NCBI RefSeq assembly: GCF_030505615.1
Contig: NZ_CP129994.1
Location: forward strand, 248,001-312,000
Direction of reading: 5' to 3'
Length of the DNA stretch: 64,000 nucleotides
Source of the DNA: Salinibaculum rarum
Lineage (GTDB): Archaea > Halobacteriota > Halobacteria > Halobacteriales > Haloarculaceae
This document shows, one piece after another, positions 34,608-43,100 of this stretch. Under the pieces are notes generated by a model. That model was given only the letters and a program-made list of their open reading frames with translations, was not told the origin of the DNA and ran no database searches. The position numbers and the translations under genes were made by a program. Positions within the stretch are counted from its first letter, which is position 1, and each line of letters begins with the position of its first letter.

Positions 34608-34653
34608 GCTTAGCGGCACGCCTTCAATTGAGAAGTATGGCGTGCCGCTAAGC
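34608..34653. repeat. GC-rich intergenic hairpin (family H-like), 15-bp stem
   Basis: gcttagcggcacgcc / ggcgtgccgctaagc perfect; loop ttcaattgagaagtat. It is 55 nt upstream of the HhH gene start. Confidence 0.75.
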
Positions 34654-34702
34654 TGTGCGAAACACCAAGCAAGTGTTAACAGTAGTTGAAAGTACAGTTC
34701 TT

Positions 34703-35035
34703 TTATTCAGATATTGGTGAGAATACATCTGTTGCTTCTTCCCGTTTTATCACAACCTGATGAGAACTGCAATCAGGACAGGCCCATTCATCGTGTGTTT
34801 TGACATCAGATGTACTCTCCGTGAAAATAGGCCATATTGTCCCGCACTGGTCGCATCGTCCAGAGTATAGAAATGACCATTGCTTCATCTCTTCCCACCA
34901 ATCTACAGGAGATTCTGTGGCGATACAGAGTGTTTCAGTGTGCCCCTCGAAGTAAAATAGGTAGGGGAAGAAGGTGGTTTCTGAGTCATCTTCTGTGCCC
35001 GTTTTCTTGGTCTCCGTGACATCGGATAGATTCAT
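34703..35035 (-). CDS. Zinc-ribbon protein
   Basis: 110 residues from ATG 35035 (MNLSDVTETKKTGTEDDSET). CDQCG and CPDC at ~62-88 form a zinc ribbon; the front half is strand rich (TFFPYLFYFEGHTETLC). A TATA-like TATTTTAAATTG lies about 30 nt before this ATG, which supports it over the longer frame. Function unknown. Confidence 0.7.
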   Translation of the reverse strand: MNLSDVTETKKTGTEDDSETTFFPYLFYFEGHTETLCIATESPVDWWEEMKQWSFLYSGRCDQCGTIWPIFTESTSDVKTHDEWACPDCSSHQVVIKREEATDVFSPISE

Positions 35036-35058
35036 AACTGTATGTATGGGAGAGAACA

Positions 35059-35071
35059 ATTTAAAATATTG
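35059..35071 (-). promoter_or_regulatory. TATA box for the zinc-ribbon gene at 35035
   Basis: Minus strand ATATTTTAAATTG, 25-36 nt before the ATG. Confidence 0.5.
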
Positions 35072-35241
35072 GGTTTCAAAGCCGATATACAGGCGTTTGT
35101 TTTTCCTTTGGCCAGACTATTCACTATATTTTCCTTTAATCGTATTTCTGATTGTCATTGTCTATCTTGTGGTTGTCTTCTGTTTGTTGTGACTATGTTT
35201 CAGAGTTTCTCTAAATAACAAAAGCGTATTTTCGACCACTG

Positions 35242-35559
35242 TTAAGCAACGTGACTGTGCAGCGTTACTTTTCCTTGGCGCCAAGAAACGTATAGTCCTT
35301 CAGCTGGCAAATTCTTGTCTGCCTCGAAGTGCGTGGATTTCTCTCCTTGAATCACTTCGACGAATTCACCGCGATATAACGGGTCGGTCACTGTCCATAG
35401 TATCGGCCGCTCGCGGTAGTCAACATCAACAGCAAGAACATCTCCTCGTTGAATCCGCATCTCAGCAACAAGGTCTTTTGAGTCCTTCTCAGTGTCAATG
35501 TCAGATTCGGTGAAATCAGAGTCTGGGTTCGTCGGTTCCGTGAATTTGTCTCCTTTCAT
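35242..35559 (-). CDS. Hypothetical protein
   Basis: 105 residues. Acidic disordered start, then a beta-rich end (RGDVLAVDVDYRERPILWTV, GLYVSWRQGKVTLHSHV). The ATG overlaps the stop of 35556-35837. Third gene of an operon starting at 36300. Function unknown. Confidence 0.65.
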   Translation of the reverse strand: MKGDKFTEPTNPDSDFTESDIDTEKDSKDLVAEMRIQRGDVLAVDVDYRERPILWTVTDPLYRGEFVEVIQGEKSTHFEADKNLPAEGLYVSWRQGKVTLHSHVA

Positions 35560-35837
35560 TGTCCGAACCCCGGTTGATTGAATGGGACATTTAATCCGTA
35601 ATGGGTTTCAACGTATTCAATCGCGGTTTCTAGACCACCATTGAAAATCACGCCAATATTCACTTGCTCGTTACTGCTGTGAGTTGTAACGGATTTCGGC
35701 ACCCATTCGTTGTAGTCGAGATCGAATGGAGTGAAGATGAACGTGTGAGCGTTTTTGCTCCCAGATTCACTTTCAACGATAATTCGAAGACGGTTCTGCT
35801 CGGGGCGTGCATCAATGCTTTCAGTGACTGTGTACAT
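35556..35837 (-). CDS. Hypothetical beta-rich protein
   Basis: 93 residues with strands LRIIVESESGSKNAHTFIF and VNIGVIFNGGLETAIEYV. Overlaps the next gene by 4 nt. Middle gene of the 35242-36300 operon. Function unknown. Confidence 0.65.
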   Translation of the reverse strand: MYTVTESIDARPEQNRLRIIVESESGSKNAHTFIFTPFDLDYNEWVPKSVTTHSSNEQVNIGVIFNGGLETAIEYVETHYGLNVPFNQPGFGQ

Positions 35838-35856
35838 ATTGGGAGAGAATCTGTGA

Positions 35857-36300
35857 CTAATCCCGCGTGTAGTCTGTCGGAGACTCGTCTTCAGGCAGAT
35901 CCTGGATTTCCTGGATTGTCACGTAGAATGGCCCGTCCCATTGTTTAATCCAGAGTGGTGCTCGATCGTGGTAACGAAGCCCATCAGACTCGTATGATCT
36001 GTCGTCAGGTAGGATACCGTCATCTGTGAGCGCGTCTTCGAGTGGCATCCACCACTCTTCTTTGCCTTTACTGTCTGCTTTTCGTGCGTAGTCACCGGAC
36101 CAGCGTTGTGGATGGAATCGTGCTTTGATTGCCGGTCCAGAAATCGGTTTAACAGGTGTTTTCTCCTCGATTTCGAAGTGAGAGGGTGAGAGGCCAAATG
36201 CGTTTTCTGCTTCGGTGACTGCTTGTTTCTCATTCGATGCGACAACCGTGATCGTCTTTTCAACACGAATCGTGTATTTAGATTGCTCAGTTTCTGTCAT
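35857..36300 (-). CDS. Hypothetical protein
   Basis: 147 residues. The start (YTIRVEKTITVVASNEKQAV) reads like a small alpha/beta domain; the end is rich in Trp/Asp (LWIKQWDGPFYVTIQEI). First gene of the three-gene operon, with a family H hairpin 54 nt upstream. Function unknown. Confidence 0.65.
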   Translation of the reverse strand: MTETEQSKYTIRVEKTITVVASNEKQAVTEAENAFGLSPSHFEIEEKTPVKPISGPAIKARFHPQRWSGDYARKADSKGKEEWWMPLEDALTDDGILPDDRSYESDGLRYHDRAPLWIKQWDGPFYVTIQEIQDLPEDESPTDYTRD

Positions 36301-36353
36301 TGTTTCACCGCGACGCGCTCAGACACCGCGTTCCCGGTTCACACCCGGGCACC

Positions 36354-36390
36354 GGCGGCACGCCGCACCCTGCCTCGTAGGCGTGCCGCC
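36354..36390. repeat. GC-rich intergenic hairpin (family H)
   Basis: 11-bp perfect stem ggcggcacgcc / ggcgtgccgcc; loop gcaccctgcctcgta. Right arm shares 3 nt with the helix at 36388-36537. Confidence 0.8.
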
Positions 36391-36537
36391 GTGCTATCCG
36401 CTCGCCTTTTCTAGGTGGTGTTCGCGTGACCACGTCGTCAAGACGAAGTCGAGACGACGCGGTCACAGCCGAATACCCGTGTTGCGACCCCGGTCATACT
36501 TGACCCGGGGTCGCCACGAAGCAGCAGATAGCACGGC
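36388..36537. other. Long-range helix enclosing two hairpins
   Basis: gccgtgctatc (36388-36398) / gatagcacggc (36527-36537), 11 bp perfect. Inside: gtgaccacgtcgtc (36426-36439) / gacgacgcggtcac (36453-36466), one mismatch, and cgaccccgg (36485-36493) / ccggggtcg (36505-36513). It lies between divergent genes. The rest, to 36689, shows nothing. Confidence 0.7.
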
Positions 36538-36689
36538 AAACAAGTCACATTTTGGTTGAGACATTCGTTCGGAAGGATGCCGCGATTTCCTTCACGGAGG
36601 ATGTCTTGTGCCCGTGAGAGACAGATTCTCCGCGCCACCGTGCATGGGATGACATTCATTAGGCTCTATCGGCAAGTGAAATACAGTGA

Positions 36690-37739
36690 ATGACATCCAA
36701 CAGCGAGAGTGAGACGGACCTCCGAGGATTCATCAAAAGTTCGCCGGACGCAATTGTGATTGCGAACCCTGAGACAGGAGAGATAGTTGATGTGAGCAAA
36801 GCGGCTGAGGAGTTCTTCGGGTACACGCAAGAAGAATTGTGCGCGATGGAGGTAATCGACCTTCATCCCGCTGATGAACAAGAACAGTATAGACGACTCT
36901 TCGAGACGCATTTCGAACACCAACCAGCTGTTGTTTCCCAATTTGACGACGGGTCACCGTTGTATGCGGTGACGGCTGATGGAGAACACATCCCGATTGA
37001 GATTAATTCTTGGGCGATTGAAGACACGGAGTACGGTCAGCCGCTTTTCCAAGGCGTGTTCCGAGATATTTCGGAGCGTCTTCGACGGCAACGTGAACTC
37101 CAGTATCAGAACGAGCGACTCGATGAATTTGCTAGTGTCGTTTCGCATGATTTGCGGAATCCGCTGAATGTTGCGCAAGGCCGTGCGACACTTCTTGAAC
37201 AGGAGTGCGAGAGTGAACATATTGACCCGTTACAGACTGCGTTGGAGCGGATGGAAGAACTCATCGAGGAGACGTTGACACTTGCTCGAAACGGTCAGCA
37301 AGTCACTGAAATGGATTCAGTCAACATGACGAATTTACTCGGGAATTGTTGGAATGTAGTTGATACCGCTACAGCTACGCTCGAGTTTGAAGACGACATA
37401 GTAATCCGCGCTGATCCTGACCGCTTACGGCGCATCTGTGAGAATCTGTTCCGGAATGCCGTTGAACATGGTGGTGATGACGTCACTGTCCGAGTTGGTC
37501 AAGTAGATGAACAGACAATCTACATTGAAGATGATGGGCGAGGAATCCCCGAAGACGAACGGGATGCGGTACTTGAGGTGGGATATTCGTCCACGGCTAC
37601 TGGCACCGGATTAGGATTAGCGATTGTGCAACGACTTGCTGAAGCACACGAGTGGAATGTCACGTTGATGGATGGTGAGTCCGGTGGTGCACGATTCGAG
37701 TTCACCGGTGTGACCATTCAGCGGTCGAATGAAAGTTGA
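36690..37739 (+). CDS. PAS-domain sensor histidine kinase
   Basis: 349 residues, no membrane segment, so a cytoplasmic sensor. PAS domain ~10-125 (SSPDAIVIANPETGEIVDVS). HisKA with phospho-acceptor SHDLRNPL, His at 153. ATPase: N box LFRNAVEHGG near 254, G1 DDGRGIP, G2 GTGLGLAIV. All key residues present. No cognate regulator is adjacent; the only receiver protein in the window is the HalX protein at 55247-55825. The end overlaps the convergent gene 37718 by 22 nt. Confidence 0.92.
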   Translation: MTSNSESETDLRGFIKSSPDAIVIANPETGEIVDVSKAAEEFFGYTQEELCAMEVIDLHPADEQEQYRRLFETHFEHQPAVVSQFDDGSPLYAVTADGEHIPIEINSWAIEDTEYGQPLFQGVFRDISERLRRQRELQYQNERLDEFASVVSHDLRNPLNVAQGRATLLEQECESEHIDPLQTALERMEELIEETLTLARNGQQVTEMDSVNMTNLLGNCWNVVDTATATLEFEDDIVIRADPDRLRRICENLFRNAVEHGGDDVTVRVGQVDEQTIYIEDDGRGIPEDERDAVLEVGYSSTATGTGLGLAIVQRLAEAHEWNVTLMDGESGGARFEFTGVTIQRSNES

Positions 37740-38176
37740 ACGACGTAGACAGGTCCGACACGGTCAGTAACAATATCTTCGACGGTATCCCATGTTACGA
37801 CGGGACGCTGCCGCGAGTGATCTGTCCCGTCGTACAATCCGTACCGGTTGGTTTCAGTGCCGCTGATGAGGTGACACGCATATCTGAAGTCCCAGTCGTC
37901 GAGGAGTTCTGCCGTGGATTCATCTCCAGTGAGCCGGTCTTTGAGGTCTTCGAGTTCCGGTTCTAGGTTAGTGACCGCGGTTTCGAGGGCAGTGTTGATG
38001 ATCTTGGTAGCTTCGTTGGTTCCATATGCAGCGATTTTCTCGCATGTGATATGGAAGAGATGTTCGTCGAGTAGTTTTTCAGGAAACGCTGTGGCTGTGT
38101 CTTTCAGGTATGCTTCGTGCTCATCTTCAGGAATACTCTGTTCAACGCGAATGAGAACGTTAAGTGTCTCAGTCAT
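37718..38176 (-). CDS. Hypothetical helical protein
   Basis: 152 residues, mainly helical (LLDEHLFHITCEKIAAYGTN, LEPELEDLKDRL), acidic. Overlaps the kinase gene tail to tail. The start at 38176 is 96 nt from the nearest family H hairpin. Function unknown. Confidence 0.65.
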   Translation of the reverse strand: MTETLNVLIRVEQSIPEDEHEAYLKDTATAFPEKLLDEHLFHITCEKIAAYGTNEATKIINTALETAVTNLEPELEDLKDRLTGDESTAELLDDWDFRYACHLISGTETNRYGLYDGTDHSRQRPVVTWDTVEDIVTDRVGPVYVVQLSFDR

Positions 38177-38271
38177 TTGTTAGTGGCGGCGTCACACGGT
38201 GTTGCTCGTGTCATCCCAAGATGTACTCAACAGTTTGCGCGTTGAGGGTCGCGGTCCCGGGAACGGTCAAC

Positions 38272-38308
38272 CCGCGTGACTCCACTCCATCGTGGTGTGG
38301 TCACGCGG
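38272..38308. repeat. GC-rich intergenic hairpin (family H)
   Basis: 9-bp perfect stem ccgcgtgac / gtcacgcgg; loop tccactccatcgtggtgtg. Right arm shares 4 nt with the next helix. Confidence 0.75.
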
Positions 38309-38402
38309 ACGACCACCTTTGAGGTGGTGTCCTCAGCTGTGAGATGTACACTCAGCTGAACCGGTGAGTGTACATCACAGCGTCTCTTGAAAGGTCGTCC
38401 GC
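38305..38402. other. Long-range helix enclosing two hairpins
   Basis: gcggacgacc (38305-38314) / ggtcgtccgc (38393-38402), 10 bp perfect. Inside: accacc-tttga-ggtggt (38312-38328) and ctgtga(ga)tgtacactca (38337-38354) / tgagtgtacatcacag (38365-38380). Confidence 0.7.
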
Positions 38403-38469
38403 GCAGACTCGCCGTGTTGTTCGTGCTTGGAAAGTGAACTGGAGGATGAGGCGGAGGGGGATGTGGTGG

Positions 38470-38622
38470 CTACGTTTTTTCGTGAAATCGTTCGATGTCG
38501 CGTTGGATCGTGTTAATTCGTTCCGTGAGATCCGCAGCGGTGTTCTCATCGATTGCGCCTTGCAGTTTGAGTTCTCGGACGTGATCGTGGAGGAATGCCG
38601 CTCCATCACTGACTTTTGCCAT
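38470..38622 (-). CDS. Small coiled-coil-like protein
   Basis: 50 residues (MAKVSDGAAFLHDHVRELKL). Two predicted helices with heptad-like spacing (LTERINTIQRDIERF). It lies 62 nt before the primase stop, in the same direction. No family recognised. Confidence 0.55.
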   Translation of the reverse strand: MAKVSDGAAFLHDHVRELKLQGAIDENTAADLTERINTIQRDIERFHEKT

Positions 38623-38684
38623 CACTGACGAATAGTGCTGTCACGCACTAATATGGTGGGAATCCGCAGAATTGGCTTTGTGGG

Positions 38685-40322
38685 TTAGTTAGTGATGGTG
38701 GGGCGGCCAGGCGGGATTCCGAGGTCGTCATCGATGAACGTGAGCGTTTTATCGTAGTCAGTTTCATCAAGACGTCCATCGTCACTTTCTGGGATATCGG
38801 ACGGCGAGACAATGTTGTATTCGTCGGCAACGTGCAGAATAGCTTTTGCCGGGATGGGGTCGTCATGCGGGATGAGTTGTTGTTCTTTCGCATATTTCCA
38901 GACCGCCCACGTTTCTCGTCGGGAGAGTGACCCACCAGGCGAGTCCGTGGGTCGAACGCCACACTCGCAAGCGAGCCACGTCAGTGCATTGTATCCGTAG
39001 TCTGTTTTGTGGTCGTACGCGCGGAGGCGCGGTCCATTCGAGGTGGCTTCTTTGAACACTGAGAAGTAATTTGAGTGACTCACGCCGACGTGTCCGAGTG
39101 GATTGTCGCCGCGATATCCTGCGGAGATTTCACAGACATCATTCAGAGACAGTGTGAACACTGCACTCCCGTAGGAAGAATCCATATCATCGGTATCTTC
39201 GATGCGTGATTCGATGTGCCCGCGTGTTTCTGCGACTTTGACACCGGTGTTGGTCTGATTAGTGTCAGCGGTTTCAGTTGGCGCGTATTCCTCGTATTTT
39301 GGATGTTCGGTGGCACGGACTGCGGTATCGAAGTGTTCGTTAAGAGATTCCGGGTTGGCATCACGGAGGAACGCAGCAAGATCGATGGCATCGTTGTTGC
39401 CGCGTGGGAGTTCTACGATGTGACTCTCGATGTCGTTAACATCGAGGTGTGCAGCCATCGTGACAGCGCCTTTCAGTCCAGTATCAGCGGTGTCGTTGTC
39501 GTTAACGATGTACACTGGGTCGGCTTGCGAGGCGAACTGCACGAGCTTTGAGAGGTCGTCGTGTTTGACTTGCGTGGTTGCGGGCGTGATAGCGCGATAC
39601 CCGTGTTGGTGTGCCATAATGGCATCTGTGATTCCTTCAGTGATGATGAGTGGTTTCTTATTGGCAACTGTGTACGCTCCGTACAATGGTTCGGAGACGA
39701 CATTGTCGTTCACCCAGGGTTTCTTCACGGTTTGTTTGATGTATTTCCCGGGACGATCGTCAGTCCGGTTGGTGCGGCGAGCGATAAGATACCGGTATGC
39801 GCCGTCTCCGTCTTGATACGGGAATACGATGCGGTTATCCCACCAGTCACGCATCCACAGCTGGTCGTTAGTGTCTGCCCACGTAATCACGGCCTCCAAA
39901 TCGATGTCACGAGGTTGAATTTCGCCGTGTTCACGCAGGCGTGCAATCTCGTCAAGAGTGGGGAAATTGTGCCGGCAGTCGCTGGGGTCACACGAGTAGA
40001 CGTGCTTGAGAACACCATCCGTAGCAACGCCAGCTCGGAGAATTGTTTGCGGGCTGAACCCCTGTTTTTGGAGGTGTGATATGAGGTCGTTTGTGCCGTC
40101 GACGTACCCGATGTTGACATCGCGGATGGTGTCACGAGTGATTCCCCATCGTTCAGTGATGAGACTAGCGATGGTGTCAGGGAGGTTTTCGTGGTAGTAT
40201 TCAACGGTCGCATTAAGACAAGCCTGGATTTGCTCGTCGTCATTTAGGGTGGCGCCAACGTCTTCTGGCGGGTTATCGTGAAGAAACTGTGCAGTGTCAC
40301 TGCTCGAGGTTGTCTTGGTCAT
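38685..40322 (-). CDS. DnaG/TOPRIM-type DNA primase
   Basis: 545 residues from ATG 40322 (MTKTTSSSDTAQFLHDNPPE). The N-terminal half follows the DnaG polymerase subdomain (RWGITRDTIRDVNIGYVDG, LQKQGFSPQTILRAGV). The TOPRIM domain has IITEGITDA (Glu near 229) and YIVNDND (acidic triad, ~274), then HIVELPRGNNDAIDLAAFL. A CxxxxC pair (CDPSDC) is all that remains of a zinc-binding part. The C-terminal 180 residues are unassigned; no helicase motif is present. Archaeal chromosomes use a different replicative primase, so this is probably the element's own replication enzyme (inference). Confidence 0.85.
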   Translation of the reverse strand: MTKTTSSSDTAQFLHDNPPEDVGATLNDDEQIQACLNATVEYYHENLPDTIASLITERWGITRDTIRDVNIGYVDGTNDLISHLQKQGFSPQTILRAGVATDGVLKHVYSCDPSDCRHNFPTLDEIARLREHGEIQPRDIDLEAVITWADTNDQLWMRDWWDNRIVFPYQDGDGAYRYLIARRTNRTDDRPGKYIKQTVKKPWVNDNVVSEPLYGAYTVANKKPLIITEGITDAIMAHQHGYRAITPATTQVKHDDLSKLVQFASQADPVYIVNDNDTADTGLKGAVTMAAHLDVNDIESHIVELPRGNNDAIDLAAFLRDANPESLNEHFDTAVRATEHPKYEEYAPTETADTNQTNTGVKVAETRGHIESRIEDTDDMDSSYGSAVFTLSLNDVCEISAGYRGDNPLGHVGVSHSNYFSVFKEATSNGPRLRAYDHKTDYGYNALTWLACECGVRPTDSPGGSLSRRETWAVWKYAKEQQLIPHDDPIPAKAILHVADEYNIVSPSDIPESDDGRLDETDYDKTLTFIDDDLGIPPGRPTITN

Positions 40323-40371
40323 GGGTCTGGGAATTACGTGTGTGAGGGACCCCGCGGGACTGGAGCCTGGA

Positions 40372-40413
40372 GCGGGGCGCACTTCACTTCATACTGTGGT
40401 GCGCCCGCGCCTC
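40372..40413. repeat. GC-rich intergenic hairpin (family H) with competing helix
   Basis: Stem gggcgcac (40375-40382) / gtgcgccc (40399-40406), extended by gc/gc past a bulge; loop ttcacttcatactgtg. The right arm overlaps cccgcgcctc (40404-40413), which can pair with gaggggcggg (40445-40454; 9 of 10). Confidence 0.7.
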
Positions 40414-40454
40414 CCGTCTCTGCAACCCGTTGTTCGAGTAGGTAGAGGGGCGGG

Positions 40455-41138
40455 TCATGTTCTTGGGAAGTTCGGGAGGTTGGCGAGAGCGTTGTCAGGA
40501 ATGTAATGGAGGTCTTTGGTGTTGTCGAAGTGGATCATGTCGTATTTTCGCATCACTTCGATGTAGGTGTCCCATGCATCTCCAGTGAGGAACTGCACTG
40601 GGTGGATTTCGATTCGTGCTTCGACTGGATTCAGTGAGATGTCTAGGTGTTTTGTTTCGACTCCCTGTGCGGTGAGCCAGTCGGTGAGTTCGTTGAGCGT
40701 GTCCGTGGTGATGCTGTCAAGAGGGTCTAGAATGTCGTACCCGGCTTTTGTGAGTGTTTCACGGTATGTGAGTGGGAAGACTGTGTGCTTTTTGAACCGG
40801 GTTGTACTCCCAGTGCGGTGGCTGACAAGGTCGATGGTTCCTGCATCGAGAGTGTTAACGTGAACGTAGTAGGTGTCGCTTCCGGGAGCTGGTTTTTCGC
40901 GTGGCGCGCGTCTCTCTTGGAGAAGTGTTAGTGTGTGTGTTTGTCTGTTATTTGTAATTGGGCTTTCCCCGACTTTTGTCGTGTTTGGGTTAGAAGGACA
41001 AAATTCGTAGAGATATGAGGTTCCGTCTACGATTTCTCTTCCCATTGCTATTGGCGTTTGGTGTTGACACCCAGTGTAGACTGCGGTGCTCCTGGACTCA
41101 CCGTTGTAATCATCCGTTGGTGAGTTAGACGCTCCCAT
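40455..41138 (-). CDS. Hypothetical protein
   Basis: 227 residues from ATG 41138 (MGASNSPTDDYNGESRSTAV). A TATA box (TTTATATG) about 35 nt upstream supports this start over the GTG at 41156. The second half is helical with TDTLNELTDWLTAQGV; no motif recognised. Upstream of the primase but in the same direction, 133 nt after the primase start, so not clearly one operon. Confidence 0.7.
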   Translation of the reverse strand: MGASNSPTDDYNGESRSTAVYTGCQHQTPIAMGREIVDGTSYLYEFCPSNPNTTKVGESPITNNRQTHTLTLLQERRAPREKPAPGSDTYYVHVNTLDAGTIDLVSHRTGSTTRFKKHTVFPLTYRETLTKAGYDILDPLDSITTDTLNELTDWLTAQGVETKHLDISLNPVEARIEIHPVQFLTGDAWDTYIEVMRKYDMIHFDNTKDLHYIPDNALANLPNFPRT

Positions 41139-41170
41139 AGTTATCTCAAATAACACGTCCAGTTATTCAC

Positions 41171-41178
41171 ATATAAAC
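41171..41178 (-). promoter_or_regulatory. TATA box for the gene at 41138
   Basis: Minus strand GGTTTATATGTG, 33-40 nt before the ATG. Confidence 0.55.
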
Positions 41179-41241
41179 CTTCCCTATTTATAATCCCGGA
41201 ATAGCTACAAATAACCAGTTAAACCTCAGCAGTAATGCGCG

Positions 41242-41892
41242 CTACATTTTGAAAAATTCCATGAGGACACCGGCATCCAGTGCTCCTAAGTCCTGCCCAC
41301 ACCCGTCACACCAATGTACAACTGTGCAAAGACGGTCACCTGTCCCCACGTAAGAGAACTCTCCCCCCGCCGACGTATAATATTCCACATCAACCGGCTG
41401 TTCGCCGATGTATGCATTCCCACACTCCGGACACTCAGTTCCAGGAGTCCAATCCGTCGAAGGATGATTCTGAGTTAACACGGTACTGAGCGAATCAGAA
41501 ACACGATCTTCTGCACCAATCCCACCACGAGGGACTAATAATCCTGCCGGTGAGACACGTAGCACGGTGTCACATGCGCCACACATGTACCCGAACACCT
41601 GACTTCCAGCACTCCCATCAGCGAAGTGCCGCTCCCCGTTAGCATGTCGAGCTAACTCTGCAAACGACACGAACCGAAGCACTTCATCATCACCGCACGC
41701 TGGGCACACCTCACCAGGCATCCACGAACACGATATTTCCTCAGCAGTAACTACAAGGTCAGTGAGAGAGTCTTCAACATCACATCGACACCATTTGTTA
41801 CCGTCTATTTGGTCGGATAGACGCGCAGCGGCTCGCGGCACAGTATTCATCCACGATTCAACAAGTTCTGACATCGATTGAGAATAACTCAT
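41242..41892 (-). CDS. Protein with two or three zinc-ribbon motifs
   Basis: 216 residues from ATG 41892 (MSYSQSMSELVESWMNTVPR). Knuckles: CRC near 35, CPACG and CGAC (ribbon 1), CPECG and CDGCG (ribbon 2). The ribbons are arranged as a tandem repeat, each followed by a short aromatic part (VFGYMC, VVHWC). A family H hairpin 53 nt upstream supports this start. Related in style to the 10.8-15.8 kb zinc-ribbon genes. Function unknown. Confidence 0.7.
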   Translation of the reverse strand: MSYSQSMSELVESWMNTVPRAAARLSDQIDGNKWCRCDVEDSLTDLVVTAEEISCSWMPGEVCPACGDDEVLRFVSFAELARHANGERHFADGSAGSQVFGYMCGACDTVLRVSPAGLLVPRGGIGAEDRVSDSLSTVLTQNHPSTDWTPGTECPECGNAYIGEQPVDVEYYTSAGGEFSYVGTGDRLCTVVHWCDGCGQDLGALDAGVLMEFFKM

Positions 41893-41944
41893 TTCCAGTG
41901 TACACCTCTTTTTGACCACTCCAAGAGAAACCGGAACTCTTGGG

Positions 41945-41983
41945 CGAGCGTGGCCTGCACATGCCACTTGATGGCCACGCTCG
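41945..41983. repeat. GC-rich intergenic hairpin (family H)
   Basis: 11-bp perfect stem cgagcgtggcc / ggccacgctcg; loop tgcacatgccacttgat. Right arm shares 4 nt with the next helix. Confidence 0.8.
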
Positions 41984-42100
41984 CACCCCGAGGATTTCCG
42001 AAATCCTTTCAGATGTCGTGGTTTTGATTCGGCGCATTCCCGCCGAATTCGCGGGTGAATTCTGGCGGAATGCGGCAGCACAACAGAACAGGGGTGCGAG
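41980..42100. other. Long-range helix enclosing two hairpins
   Basis: ctcgcacccc (41980-41989) / ggggtgcgag (42091-42100), 10 bp perfect. Inside: aggattt-ccg-aaatcct (41991-42007) and gcattc(c)cgcc / ggcggaatgc (42034-42073). Part of a 338-nt gap without a gene. Confidence 0.7.
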
Positions 42101-42107
42101 ACCAGAA

Positions 42108-42143
42108 CTGACATCCTCTCCGCTGTGAACGGTGAGACTCTTC
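42108..42143 (-). repeat. IS200/IS605-end-like motif, opposite orientation
   Basis: Begins ctgacatcctctccgctg, matching the reverse complement of the type B tail (TTGACATCCTC), but the stem is degenerate. Confidence 0.35.
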
Positions 42144-42230
42144 TCTTGGTGTTGAAAAGCAGGCACGCGCTACGGTTCATCTGGATGTTTTACTGAAACA
42201 AAAAAGAAGAGAATGATGATGGTGTATCCC

Positions 42231-42674
42231 TCACTCGGTGAGGCGTTCTGAGGCTGTCTTGAGGAACAGGTTAACAGTTTCCGCCACATCGCTGTGAGTT
42301 GTACATAGCTCACTTGCCACTGCTGACTTCTCATCACCTCTTTTTAGGACGACGAGATATCGATACTCATCTGCCGGGCCTTGTTCATCATATCCTTCAA
42401 TGTCAGCACCTTCTCTAAGCTCCCAGTCGCTATTTTGATCGGCGTGACGGATTGATTCTTCATCGGTGTGTGTCTCTCCATCAGGATCAACAGCGTACAC
42501 GACGGGTATCCCACTCCACACAAGAAGTTCTGCATTGTCGGAGCGCCGTTCGTACCCGTCAACAAAATGCGCGACAGTTGAATGCCGATCTTCTTTTGCA
42601 AGGCGGTTCCACCCAGGTTCTAATCGGGTGAGCGTCAGCGGTGACCCGGTCGTGTGCACAGTGCGGTCGCCCAT
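42231..42674 (-). CDS. Hypothetical protein
   Basis: 147 residues. Strand-helix mixture (NAELLVWSGIPVVYAVDPDG; DEYRYLVVLKRG), helical end (VAETVNLFLKTASERL). Its ATG is at the edge of a hairpin loop (42661-42700), the only real gene here that starts inside a family H-like hairpin. Function unknown. Confidence 0.65.
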   Translation of the reverse strand: MGDRTVHTTGSPLTLTRLEPGWNRLAKEDRHSTVAHFVDGYERRSDNAELLVWSGIPVVYAVDPDGETHTDEESIRHADQNSDWELREGADIEGYDEQGPADEYRYLVVLKRGDEKSAVASELCTTHSDVAETVNLFLKTASERLTE

Positions 42675-42700
42675 ATGTGAACACTCTCGGGCGACCGCAC
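42661..42700. repeat. Hairpin around a start codon, 12-bp stem
   Basis: gtgcggtcgccc / gggcgaccgcac perfect; loop atatgtgaacactctc. The minus-strand ATG of gene 42231-42674 is at 42674-42672, where loop and stem meet, so the hairpin could hide or expose the start. Confidence 0.75.
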
Positions 42701-42707
42701 ATCGTAT

Positions 42708-43100
42708 TCATTCTGGGAGAGTGTGGTTGCGTTCACCTGTGTTTTCGGATGTGTTTTCACAGGTAGTTTCCTCAATTTTGTTCGCGGTTTCATCGGACAT
42801 GTCTGCTGGGAGTCCATACCCGGGTTCAAACGCACTTGGACGCGAACACCGGTCAGGGACAGTCTGAGAGTTCTCTGAGTCGTTTGTGTCTTCGCAGATG
42901 GTTTTTTCTAGTTGAGCAGCTGTTTCATGAGACATGCCTGCTGGGAGTCCATACCCGGGCTCAAATGCCGCAGATTGCGAACATTGAGAAGAAGTGTTAG
43001 AAGAAGTGTTAGCAATTTTCTGTGACAGTAGTTTCTTTCCTATGCTTGCGGTGCGGTTTCGGGAAGTCTCGCCGTTTACGGCGAGGAGGAGGTCACTCAT
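42708..43100 (-). CDS. Protein with a duplicated AFEPGYGLPAxMS motif
   Basis: 130 residues. Two copies of AFEPGYGLPA-(G/D)-MS-(H/D)-ETA...CE, about 46 residues apart, separated by Ser/Asn-rich linkers. The DNA is also repeated (ggagtccatacccggg at about 42811 and 42950). Likely two short peptide motifs on a disordered chain. Its start overlaps the stop of 43093-43311. Function unknown. Confidence 0.65.
   Translation of the reverse strand: MSDLLLAVNGETSRNRTASIGKKLLSQKIANTSSNTSSQCSQSAAFEPGYGLPAGMSHETAAQLEKTICEDTNDSENSQTVPDRCSRPSAFEPGYGLPADMSDETANKIEETTCENTSENTGERNHTLPE
42805..42980. repeat. Direct repeat inside gene 42708-43100
   Basis: Two copies of about 50 bp containing gctgggagtccatacccggg, spaced about 140 nt. 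Confidence 0.6.

Noticed and set aside
35046-35192. Plus-strand 48-codon frame with a hydrophobic end
   Set aside because: It lies in AT-rich sequence over the promoter of the minus-strand gene; Leu/Val/Phe-rich translation is expected there by composition.
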